This document shows, piece by piece, positions 9,597 to 20,262 of a stretch of DNA of 64,000 nucleotides. This stretch comes from CAZEKB01 sp964512225 (GTDB lineage Bacteria; Myxococcota_A; UBA796; UBA9615): assembly GCA_964512225.1 (NCBI GenBank), contig CAZEKB010000003.1:62001-126000 (forward strand). Direction: 5' to 3'. A program made the position numbers and the translations under genes. The notes beneath the pieces are model-generated. The model was not told the origin of the DNA. It saw only the letters and a list, made by a program, of their open reading frames with translations, and ran no database searches. Position 1 is the first letter of the stretch. Every line of letters starts with the position of its first letter.

Positions 9597-9878
9597 ATGA
9601 CGAGCGGGCAGGTACGCGTCTACACCACGACCTTCTGCGGCTACTGCGTGATGGCGAAGCGCTTGCTGAAGCGCGAGAGCATCCCCTACACCGAGATCAA
9701 CCTCGACGGCGACCGCGCGGGTCGCCAGGAGCTGGTGAAGATGTCGGGGGGCCTGCGGACGGTCCCGCAGATCTTCGTGGGCGAGGCCCACGTCGGCGGC
9801 TACGACCAGCTCGCGAAGCTGCACCGCCGCGGTGAGCTGGACCCCCTGCTCGTCGAACAGGGGGTCCAGCGCGCGTAG
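9597..9878 (+). CDS. Glutaredoxin (GrxC type)
   Basis: A small dithiol oxidoreductase of 93 residues. The active site FCGYC is at 13-17 and the glutathione-binding TVPQIFV with the following GG lies near 55-68. It is 3 bases after the B12 protein and probably co-transcribed. Its last codons hold a strong hairpin (9839-9867). A glutathione-type thiol is also suggested by the GCS2 ligase and Nit-type amidase at 47268-49288. Confidence 0.93.
   Translation: MTSGQVRVYTTTFCGYCVMAKRLLKRESIPYTEINLDGDRAGRQELVKMSGGLRTVPQIFVGEAHVGGYDQLAKLHRRGELDPLLVEQGVQRA
9839..9867 (+). terminator. Perfect 10-bp stem-loop at the end of glutaredoxin gene
   Basis: GGACCCCCTG (9839-9848) pairs perfectly with CAGGGGGTCC (9858-9867) around a 9-base loop. 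It overlaps the last coding codons and lies just before a convergent gene at 9882. No T-run follows, so it may slow or stop transcription from either side but is not a textbook terminator. Confidence 0.4.
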
Positions 9879-9881
9879 GTC

Positions 9882-10325
9882 TCAGTAGTTGATGACGAGG
9901 CGGTCGTAGGCGTCTTCGGCGTCCCAGGCTTCGACGATCACGTCGATCTCTTCGCCGCACAGGAGGTTGGACTCGTCCTCCCAGACGAGGCCGCCCCAGA
10001 TCCCCCGGCCCTCGTAGAGCAGCCCGAAGGCGTCGAGGTACTCGCCCGTGATCGCGTCCTCCACGGTCACGTCCACGTAGCGCACGTCGTCGAGGCCGTC
10101 GAGGTCGTCGACGTGCGCCTGGAACTCGAAGAAGTAGGCGTTGGCGGGGCCGTCGTAGTCGCAGGTCCACCAGGTGTCGGCGGCCAGGATCTCGGGCGCG
10201 GCGTTGGACTCCTCGACGATGATCACGGTGTCGTCGTCGTCGTAGTCGTCGTCCAGGAAGATGAAGCACCCGGGCAGCAGCGAGAGGGCGGTGAGGGCGG
10301 CGATGAGCTTGAGGGTCGGGGTCAT
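9882..10325 (-). CDS. Small acidic lipoprotein, unknown function
   Basis: A 147-residue exported lipoprotein. The ATG at 10325 is chosen because GGAGAG lies about 6 bases upstream and a clean signal peptide follows, with lipobox LLPGC (C20). Just after the Cys comes FIFLDDDYDDDD, an acidic stretch shared in style with other lipoproteins of the window. The rest has alternating strands (ANAYFFEFQAHVDD, YVDVTVEDAITGEYLDAFGL) that look like a small beta-sandwich. No family is recognised. It converges on the glutaredoxin gene. Confidence 0.8.
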   Translation of the reverse strand: MTPTLKLIAALTALSLLPGCFIFLDDDYDDDDTVIIVEESNAAPEILAADTWWTCDYDGPANAYFFEFQAHVDDLDGLDDVRYVDVTVEDAITGEYLDAFGLLYEGRGIWGGLVWEDESNLLCGEEIDVIVEAWDAEDAYDRLVINY

Positions 10326-10463
10326 GGTTCTCTCCGTGGCCGAGCGGCGCTGTCTCTCGCCGCAGTCACGAAGTAGGACGGGGCCTCCGTCCCGGACATT
10401 CGCCCAGGTTCGGAATTTTTCTACGATCACGGCGACGTCGTGCGATCGGCGGGAAGCCCGGGA

Positions 10464-11294
10464 TCAGGACGCGGCGGAGCGGGACGCCCTCGCCTTCTTG
10501 ATCTCGATCAGCGCGAGGATCTCCTCCACGTCGCCGTCGGCCAGCCCCTCGGCGCGCAGGAGCGCGGGGAGGTCGGGGATGTCGTGCGCCGCCGCGGCCT
10601 GCATCGACGCCTCCCGCATGGACAGGAGCATCCGCTCGCGGAGCTCGCCCGGGACCAGGGGGAGCGTCGACACGTCGCCGACCTCGTCCGTGTGGCGGAT
10701 CCGCAGCGTGAGGGTCGCCAGATCGAAGGACCACGAGTGCAGCTGGTCGCGCGCCCACGGGGCGAACTCGGCGGCCTCCTCTTCGAACCACCACGGGTCG
10801 AGTTCGACGAGGGCGTCGTTGCGGCGACGCTTGGCGAACACCGCGAGCTTCTTGCGCAGGCGCTTGGGGGCGTAGCGGTCGGAGTCGAAGGCGGGCGCGA
10901 ACACGTACTCGTACAGCGCCTGGAAGATCACGCGCTCCAACGCGGTGCGCTCGCCGCGGGACAGCTCCCGCTCCATGTCGCGGCGGTTGCTGCAGGTGTC
11001 GAGCAGGAGGCGCCGCAGCCGCGGGTGCTCCGCGGGGGGGGGACGCAGCAGCGCGGGGACCGCGGATCGGTGCGCGCTCTCGTACTTGAGCGACAGCAGC
11101 TCGCGACCGTCCAGCTGCAGCACCTCCGCGACCTGCAGCAGCTTCGGGTCGGAGGGCATCCGCTCGCCCCGCTCGACCATGCCCACGAAGTTCCCGTTGG
11201 CCAGATCCAGCGCGGCGCCGACTTGCGCGAGCGTCAGCCCGAGGGCCTTGCGTCGTTCCTTCAGGATCACTCCCAGCTTCTTCTTGCGCGGCAT
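10464..11294 (-). CDS. HTH (XRE-type) transcriptional regulator
   Basis: A 276-residue protein with an N-terminal Cro/C1-type helix-turn-helix at about residues 6-62. LGLTLAQVGAALDLANGNFVGMVERGER contains helices 2 and 3, and RELLSLKYES ends the domain. The remaining 200 residues are helical and charged, contain WWFEEEAAEFAPWARDQLHSW, and match no family known to me. Two near-identical 16-bp elements lie just upstream (11309-11324 and 11352-11367), the nearer one 15 bases from the ATG, which suggests autoregulation. The inducer and the other targets are unknown. Confidence 0.85.
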   Translation of the reverse strand: MPRKKKLGVILKERRKALGLTLAQVGAALDLANGNFVGMVERGERMPSDPKLLQVAEVLQLDGRELLSLKYESAHRSAVPALLRPPPAEHPRLRRLLLDTCSNRRDMERELSRGERTALERVIFQALYEYVFAPAFDSDRYAPKRLRKKLAVFAKRRRNDALVELDPWWFEEEAAEFAPWARDQLHSWSFDLATLTLRIRHTDEVGDVSTLPLVPGELRERMLLSMREASMQAAAAHDIPDLPALLRAEGLADGDVEEILALIEIKKARASRSAAS

Positions 11295-11308
11295 GTCGAC
11301 ACTCTAAC

Positions 11309-11367
11309 ACACGTATGTAGGTTTTTTCTTCCGCAACCTTGTTGACGGCATACACGTATGTATGTTT
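11309..11367. promoter_or_regulatory. Candidate operator pair upstream of the HTH regulator
   Basis: The 16-mer acacgtatgtaggttt (11309-11324) and acacgtatgtatgttt (11352-11367) differ at one base and lie 43 bases apart, about four helical turns. Each contains a CACA/TACA-CGTA-TGTA dyad. They sit in an AT-richer island between the regulator and the plus-strand gene at 11452. A plus-strand TTGTTG (11339) and TATGTT (11361) pair overlaps the second copy, so binding could also block a rightward promoter. Confidence 0.5.
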
Positions 11368-11451
11368 CTGTGTGTTCGACGTCAGGTCCCGAGCGGCTCC
11401 ACCGTGTCCGCGAGGGAATCAGGTCCGGGACGAGTGGCAGGAGGGAACGAC

Positions 11452-11988
11452 ATGTCCGTGTGGCGATCTCCCTCTACCGGCTGCCAGTCGCCCCGGGCCT
11501 GGCCTGGCGCGCCCTTCCAGGCGGGGTTCGTGGTGCGCCTCGCCCCGATCCTGGCGGCGTGCGTCCTCCTGGGTCCCACCCTGTTCGTATCCCCCGGGTC
11601 GTCGGCCGCGCCGCCCCCCGAAGCCGCCGTCCAGCCCACGCCCCGGCTCGAGGTGCTCGTCGTCGCCGACGGCTGGGTCCTCCGCCGCGCCGACCCCCTG
11701 GGGCCCGCCTGGGGACCTCCCCTGAGCGAAGACGCCTCCCGTCGACTCGGGCCCGGCCGCGCGTACGTGCCCCGAGCGGGCGCTGCGAGCGAGCGGGTCC
11801 TCCTGGCCACCGCCCGGGATCTGCTCGACGGCGCCCCGGGCGTGGTCCAGCTGCGCGGGGGAGATCGGGTGCCGTGGCGCGACCTCGTGCGATCCGCGGA
11901 GGTCCTGGGGCCCGTGCGCGTCGCGCCCGGCGAGCCCCCCCTGAGCGGCGTCCTGGTGGACGCGAGACCGGGCTCGACGACTCGATAA
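11452..11988 (+). CDS. Unrecognised membrane-anchored or secreted protein
   Basis: A 178-residue protein that I do not recognise. The ATG at 11452 is chosen because GGAGGG (11440-11445) stands 6 bases upstream; the longer frame starts inside the operator region. A hydrophobic segment at about residues 24-43 (VVRLAPILAACVLLGPTLFV) ends in PGSSAA and looks like a signal anchor. The exported part is Pro-, Arg- and Gly-rich with LEVLVVADGWVLRRADPLGP and two further short strands. It is transcribed divergently from the HTH regulator and could be its target; that is inference from position. Confidence 0.6.
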   Translation: MSVWRSPSTGCQSPRAWPGAPFQAGFVVRLAPILAACVLLGPTLFVSPGSSAAPPPEAAVQPTPRLEVLVVADGWVLRRADPLGPAWGPPLSEDASRRLGPGRAYVPRAGAASERVLLATARDLLDGAPGVVQLRGGDRVPWRDLVRSAEVLGPVRVAPGEPPLSGVLVDARPGSTTR

Positions 11989-12067
11989 ATCGACCGATTG
12001 GTAGATACTGATCGACGACGGGAGTTGTTGTGGCGCTGTGATCGAGGGCTCGCGCGCTACAAAGGGC

Positions 12068-12096
12068 TTGCGGTGGGCGCCCTTGCGCTACAGAAT
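12068..12096 (+). promoter_or_regulatory. Possible promoter of the ASH/PKD lipoprotein gene
   Basis: TTGCGG (12068-12073) and CAGAAT (12091-12096) are 17 bases apart and about 46 bases before the ATG. An inverted repeat AAGGGC (12062-12067) / GCCCTT (12079-12084) overlaps the -35 side and could be an operator or a weak terminator for the upstream gene. AAGGAG at 12125-12130 is the likely ribosome site. Confidence 0.35.
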
Positions 12097-12141
12097 GGCG
12101 CGCGCTGAGACCCAGCAAGGGTCCAAGGAGTAGCTCGAACC

Positions 12142-13836
12142 ATGATTCGTTCCGCTGTCGCCGCTTCGTCGAAGATCTTCCGGACCGCCCTCGGCCTCGC
12201 CGCCGTCGCCGTGCTCGCCACGGGCTCGACGGCCTGCAACGAGAGCGAGCTGACCCGCCTGTACGCCGAGTTCAACATCGTGTGGGACACGGAGCGGGGC
12301 TTCAACCCGGAGGTCGACCACCTCGGGATCATGACCGACTCGACGATCACGTTCGGCGACGTGACCACCGGCGATGTGCTCTCCACCGAGGTGCAGATCT
12401 CGAACCCGGGCTCGAAGAGCCTGGACCTGTGCGGGCTCGACCTCGTGCAGCTGAGCTTCGAGGGCGAAGGCGAGGACCGCGAGCTCGCCAACGAGATGCG
12501 GACCGACAGCAACGAGATCTCCCAGGGCGGGACCACCGGGACGATCGCCAAGGGCGAGACGTTCACGTTCGAGGTGCGCTTCACCCCCCTGTTCGGCGAG
12601 CCGCTGCCCGAGAACCTCTACCTCTCCGTCAAGCACGACCTGAACTGGGACTGCGACGCGATCGAGGACGAAGAGGCGGGCACGGGCGAGGGCCTCTACA
12701 TCCCGATCTTCGGCGCGGGCGACGGCGAGCCCGTCCCGGACATCTACGCGAACCCGTCCTCCCTCGAGTTCTCCGAAGTCCAGCTCGGCGACGGCACCAC
12801 GCAGACGCTCTCGTCCATCGTCGGCAACAGCGGCCCGGGCCTCCTCGAGGTGGCGAACGTCACCATCGGCGACAGCACGAACTTCAGCCTCAGCGCCTCG
12901 GCGCTCGAGAACATGAGCTTCGCCACGGGCGAGAACGCCGGGATCGAGGTCGACTTCCACCCCACCGCCCAGGGCAACCTGAGCACCGTGGTCAGCGTCT
13001 ACAGCAACGACCCGAACGACAGCCCCCTCGAGATCCCGGTGTTCGGCGTCGCCAACGCCGCCAAGGTCGGCAAGGCGCCGGTCGCGGTCTGCGGCCCGAC
13101 CATCCAGTCCGCGCCGTTCCAGACGGAGCAGCTCGACGGGACCGCGTCCTACGACCCGAGCGGCCTGACGCTCACCTACAGCTGGGCCTTCACGCCGCCC
13201 GCCGGCTCCAACACCACCCTGAGCGACCCGTCGTCGGCCTCCCCCACGACGCAGATCTTCGGCGAGTCGTACGGGCTCGACCTCGCGGGCACGTACTCGG
13301 GCGTCCTCACCGTCACCAACTCCCAGGGGACGTCTTCGCAGCCCTGCGTCCAGGAGATCATCGCGACGCCGAACGAGAACTTCCGCGTCGAGCTCTTCTG
13401 GTCCAAGCCGGACGACATGGACCTCCACGTGCTCAACCCCACGGGCGGACCGCGCACCGACAACGACTGCTACTACGCGAACTGCGTGACCGGCGGCTGG
13501 GGCGGCGGGCTCGACTGGGGCGCCCAGGGCGTCAGCACGGACGACCCCAGCCTCGACCTGGACGACATCAACGGCACCGGCCCCGAGAACACGAACATCG
13601 TATCGCCGGCCGTGGGTCAGTATGCGGGCGACTACACGGTCTTCGTGCACGACTACTCGGGGACGGTCGACGACTTCACCGCGACCGACTGCACCGTCAA
13701 CATCTACCTGAACGGTGTGCTCACCCAGACGTACAACTTCTCCATCTCGGGCGAAGACCAGGACTACTACGTCGCGAAGATCGCCTGGCCGAGCGGGGCC
13801 ATCACCCCCTGCGCCGGCATCGGCAGCGGCTGCTGA
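12142..13836 (+). CDS. Lipoprotein with ASH, PKD-like and DUF2135 domains
   Basis: A 564-residue exported protein. The signal sequence ends in ATGSTAC (C32), a slightly unusual lipobox. Residues about 60-190 and 195-300 form two related ASH/HYDIN-like sandwiches (ITFGDVTTGD...VQISNPGSKSL and LEFSEVQLGDG...VVSVYSNDPND). Residues about 312-410 look like a PKD domain (LDGTASYDPSGLTLTYSWAF). The C-terminal part from about 415 has FWSKPDDMDLHVLNP followed by YTVFVHDYSG, typical of DUF2135/YfaP-like domains. This modular, adhesin-like architecture is common in Myxococcota surface proteins. No enzymatic residues are visible. It ends one base before the convergent M1-like gene. Confidence 0.85.
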   Translation: MIRSAVAASSKIFRTALGLAAVAVLATGSTACNESELTRLYAEFNIVWDTERGFNPEVDHLGIMTDSTITFGDVTTGDVLSTEVQISNPGSKSLDLCGLDLVQLSFEGEGEDRELANEMRTDSNEISQGGTTGTIAKGETFTFEVRFTPLFGEPLPENLYLSVKHDLNWDCDAIEDEEAGTGEGLYIPIFGAGDGEPVPDIYANPSSLEFSEVQLGDGTTQTLSSIVGNSGPGLLEVANVTIGDSTNFSLSASALENMSFATGENAGIEVDFHPTAQGNLSTVVSVYSNDPNDSPLEIPVFGVANAAKVGKAPVAVCGPTIQSAPFQTEQLDGTASYDPSGLTLTYSWAFTPPAGSNTTLSDPSSASPTTQIFGESYGLDLAGTYSGVLTVTNSQGTSSQPCVQEIIATPNENFRVELFWSKPDDMDLHVLNPTGGPRTDNDCYYANCVTGGWGGGLDWGAQGVSTDDPSLDLDDINGTGPENTNIVSPAVGQYAGDYTVFVHDYSGTVDDFTATDCTVNIYLNGVLTQTYNFSISGEDQDYYVAKIAWPSGAITPCAGIGSGC

Positions 13837-13837
13837 G

Positions 13838-16226
13838 CTAGTCCGCCTCGGCCACCTTCGTCCGGCCGGGGAAGGCCTTGACGGGGTCCAAGACCAGCTT
13901 CCGGATCGCCACCGGGATCCCCTCGATCCGGATCGGGCGCGGCCGCTCGGTCACGAGCACGCGACGCATCATCGACCCGGACGTCGCGAGTCGGATCTCG
14001 AGCGTCACGGGGACGATCGCGGGCAGCGGCTCCGCGGTGCTGCCCGTCTCGACCCACACGCTGCCGTCGAGCGTGAAGGTGCCGCTCGCCTCCTCCGTGA
14101 CGGTGTAGTCGAGGCGAATCGTCGGCAGCTGCGGCGTCGTGTAGACCCACCAGGCGAAGAAGCTCCGTAGATCCCTCCCGGCCTCGGCCTGGGCCTGCAG
14201 CACGAACGAGCGCGTGCTCAGCCCCTGCCCCCGGTACGAGGCGACCGTTCGACGCACGGCTCCCCACAGCACGTCGTCGCCCACCAGCAGCCGGAGCGAG
14301 TCCAGGACGAGCGGACCCCGGATGAGCGCGCTGCCGTCGTGGCCCGACTGCCTCCCCAGCCAGATCGATCCCACCACCGGGTGGCGCAGCGCGGCGGCCG
14401 ACGACCAGCCGCGGCCGTCCAGCGAGTCCACCCACTCGTCGCGCAGCCCGCGCACCAGGCTCCGACACCGCTGGTCGACCCCCGCCGCCTCCAGCGCGCG
14501 GCACTCCCCCGCCAACGCGAGGGCCTCGATGAGCCAATCGTCGTGGTCCGTGGCGGGCCCCATGTCGGCGGCGACGTACTGCCGGGCGAGCGCGCCGAGG
14601 AGCGACGACCCCGGCGCCCGCGTCGTCATCACCTGGGCGGGCGGCGAGTCGTAGCGGGTCACGGAGATCACGCCCGGCACGTCCCGCCTGCCCGATACGC
14701 CGAGCTCCACGATCTCGAGCTCGCGGTAGGGGAAGGGCCCGAAGAGTTCGTTCAGCACCCGCAGGTGCCGGTACGTCTCCTCTTCGATCTCCGAGTCCGG
14801 AGAGTTCCCCCGGGGGGAGAGGAATACCCGCAGCGCCGGGAGGTCCTCGGCGGGGGGGGCGGTGGACCGCTCGCGACCGTCGAAGACGAGGAAGCCGGCC
14901 CGCAGCACGGGGCGCTGCTCCCGGTAGGTGCTGGTGCGCATCCGGCCGTCCAGCAGCTGCTCGATCCGGGTGCCGGTGGCGGCGATCTTCCAGAACTTCG
15001 GCGCTCGGATCGACAGCGTCGCCGTGTGTCGATCGCGGATCGGGGGCGTCGGGTACCACCTCCACCCCGCGATGCCCGCGAAGGTCGACGTGCTCGTCGA
15101 CTTGAGGACGTCGCCGCCGTAGACGACGCGCACGGCCATCTCCTCTCCCGCGGTGGGTCGGGCCTCGTCCGGGAACCGGACCCACAGCGCGTCCCCCACG
15201 CGGTCGAAGGTCAGGCTCGTCTCCTCGCCGCCGTCGTCGGGCACGCGCCGGATGTCCGTGATCTCCAGGGCCGCCCACTGCTCGCCGATGTCCCGCTGTC
15301 GCCCCTGCTCGAGCTCCAGGGGCAGGACCCCGCCGATGTCGTCCACGCCGTCGAGCGCGCGCAGGCGCAGGACGACGTTGAAGTTCACGCGCGTGTGGTC
15401 GCGATCGGGCCCGGGCACGTCCAGGATGTGCAGGCCGATGTCGCCGTGCAGCAGATCCCACGGCACGCGCGGCCGCTCCTCCGCGAACGCGGAGTCGACC
15501 TCGGCGGCCGTGCGCTCGGACGGGAAGGCGCTGTAGAGGCTGCCGATGGTCGACCCGACCCGGCGTTGGAACCAGAAGCCGGCGTCGCCCGTGCCCGCGG
15601 CGGCGAGGGGGCTCCACTGGTACGACAGCCACTGGGAGCGGATCTCGAGGTTCTCGGACCGGCGCTTTCGCTTCAGGCTCAGCGCGTGCACATCGAGCAT
15701 CAGCCCCCCGAGGTCGGGCTGCGGCGCGTAGAGGAGGCTCCCCGGGGGCGCCTGGAAGTGGTCGGAGCGGGGATCGAAGGGGCCCTGCCGGGCGGCCAGG
15801 ACCGCGCGGACACCCGTGGGGACGGGCGCGTCGGTGCGCGGCTCGGCCTGCGCGAGCAGCTCCTGCACGCCTCCGTCCGACGCCCAGAGGACGGCCCGGT
15901 CGATCAGGGCGGTGCCCGGGAGCTCCTCGAAGCTCGAGTGCAGGAGCGGGCCGCGCAGGGGGCCGGCGTCGCGGACGTCGATCTCGCCCTCGCCCGTGAA
16001 TACGAGGCCGACGTCCCGGCCGCAGGCCGCGAGGACGTGGAGCTTGCCGGGGCCCAGGCGGAGCTCCATGAAGTCGCGCCCGAGGGTCGCGGAGACGACG
16101 GGGTGGGTGCGACGCTCGACGGGCTCGACGTCCGCCCAGGTGCAACGCTGGCCTTCAGCGGCCACACCCGCCGCGGGGGACGCGGCGCACATCGCGAGCG
16201 TGATCGCGACGGCCCCCGCGAGGCGA

Positions 16227-16234
<8 letters not shown>
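13838..16234 (-). CDS. M1 aminopeptidase-like protein lacking the HExxH motif
   Basis: A 798-residue protein with a signal peptide (about residues 1-25). The N-terminal half resembles the beta domain found before M1 peptidases in Acidobacteria and Myxococcota (LHVLAACGRDVGLVFTGEGE). The peptidase-fold region lies near 360-720, with TFAGIAGWRWYPTPP and FGPFPYRELEIVE as usual landmarks. Where active enzymes have HExxH-Q-Y/W-W-G, this protein has GALARQYVAADMG (547-559), so both zinc histidines and the catalytic Glu are missing. WLIEALA keeps the third-ligand Glu (E570). It is probably inactive as a peptidase and may bind peptides. It overlaps oppF by 8 bases and so is the last gene of the peptide-importer operon. 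Confidence 0.8.
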
Positions 16235-18973
<2,739 letters not shown>

Positions 18974-18975
18974 GG

Positions 18976-20262
18976 CTACTTCCTCAACTTGGGGTCGAGG
19001 GCGTCGCGGAGGCCCTCACCGACGAGGTTCAGGAGGGAGACGGTGATGAAGATGGCGAAGCCCGGGGCGAGGATGAGGTGCCACGCGCCGCTCTTGTAGC
19101 CCTCGTCGAGCGTCTGCCCCCAGGACGGGGCCGAGAGGTCGCCGAGGCCGAGGAACGACAGCGTCGACTCCACGAGGATGGCCGACGCGACGCCGAACGT
19201 GGCGGCCACGAGCACCGGTCCCAGGGCGTTGGGGAGGATCTGCTCGAAGATGATCCGACGCCGCGAGTACCCCAGGGACACGGCCGCGGTGACGAAGTCG
19301 AGGTTGCGCAGGCGCAGGAACTCGCCGCGGACCAGCCGCGCGACCCCCGTCCACCGCACCAACCCGATGATCAACATGATGTGGAAGATGCTCGGTTCTT
19401 CCAGGAACGCCACGAGCGTCAAGATCACGAAGAACGTGGGCAACGCCATCGTGATCTCGATCATCCGCTGGATCGTCATGTCCACGCGGCCGCCGAAGAA
19501 GCCCGCGGTGGCCCCCAGCAGGATGCCGATCGTGACGTAGATGGCGACGGCGATGAACCCGATCGTCAGCGACACGCGGGTGCCGAACAGGATGCGGACG
19601 GCCACGTCGCGCTTGCTGCGGTCGACCCCGAGGATGTGCTCCCCGCTGGGCGGCTCGAGCGACGGGAACGTGGTCTGGCGCGCGTCGAACTTGAAGAGCG
19701 GGTACGTGGCGTCGATGACCTGCCCCGCGGCCTCCGCTTCGGCCTGCATCTTCGGGTAGTCGACGTACTCGGCCTCGTAGGGCTTCACGAGGATGACCAC
19801 GAAGGTGACCGCGAACAGGGCGATGAGGCCCTGGCCGATCTTCCTCATCTTCGCGCGACGGGGCCGCTTCTCCGGCATCGTCTTGCCGAGCCGCTTCACG
19901 ATGACCAGGAACACGATCAGCAGCGGCAGCCCGAAGACCATCACGAGGTTGAAGAAGGTGTCGACGGGGTTCTCGTAGTAGCGCCGGTTGAACAGCCCCT
20001 CGAACCAGGGGAACTCGGTGCCGTCCGGCCCCGACCAGACGAAGGGGTGGGTCGAGCTCACCACGGGCGCGAAGATCGCCAGCAGGAACAGGAACCCCAG
20101 CGCGTACAGGCTCACGTACGAGACGCGGTTCTTCTTGAACTGCGTCCAGACGATGTCGAAGTAGGTGAGGTCGTCCGTGGGGACCGCGGACTCCGGCGCG
20201 GCCACGCGCTCGGTGGGAGCCTCGGCGGGATCGGGCGTGGGGTGGCGGGTCTGGTCGGACAT
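18976..20262 (-). CDS. Oligopeptide ABC permease (OppC-like) with extra membrane helices
   Basis: A 428-residue permease against about 300 for OppC. The ATG at 20262 overlaps the oppB-like stop as ATGA. After a 30-residue polar leader and the first helix (VSLYALGFLFLLAIFAPVV, about 48-66) come two extra hydrophobic helices (FFNLVMVFGLPLLIVFLVIV and GLIALFAVTFVVILV, about 102-155). A soluble stretch leads to the conserved ILGVDRSKRDVAVRILFG. The core with the EAA-type loop (TAAVSLGYSRRRIIFEQILPN) and SFLGLGDLSAPSWGQTL is complete. The helix pair is inserted between helix 1 and the core. Confidence 0.9.
   Translation of the reverse strand: MSDQTRHPTPDPAEAPTERVAAPESAVPTDDLTYFDIVWTQFKKNRVSYVSLYALGFLFLLAIFAPVVSSTHPFVWSGPDGTEFPWFEGLFNRRYYENPVDTFFNLVMVFGLPLLIVFLVIVKRLGKTMPEKRPRRAKMRKIGQGLIALFAVTFVVILVKPYEAEYVDYPKMQAEAEAAGQVIDATYPLFKFDARQTTFPSLEPPSGEHILGVDRSKRDVAVRILFGTRVSLTIGFIAVAIYVTIGILLGATAGFFGGRVDMTIQRMIEITMALPTFFVILTLVAFLEEPSIFHIMLIIGLVRWTGVARLVRGEFLRLRNLDFVTAAVSLGYSRRRIIFEQILPNALGPVLVAATFGVASAILVESTLSFLGLGDLSAPSWGQTLDEGYKSGAWHLILAPGFAIFITVSLLNLVGEGLRDALDPKLRK

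Noticed and set aside
10424..10449. Imperfect dyad around cgatcacg...cgtgcgatcg between the HTH gene and the small lipoprotein as a terminator
   Set aside because: The stem has a 2-base bulge, and on the strand read from the HTH gene it is followed by an A-run rather than a T-run.
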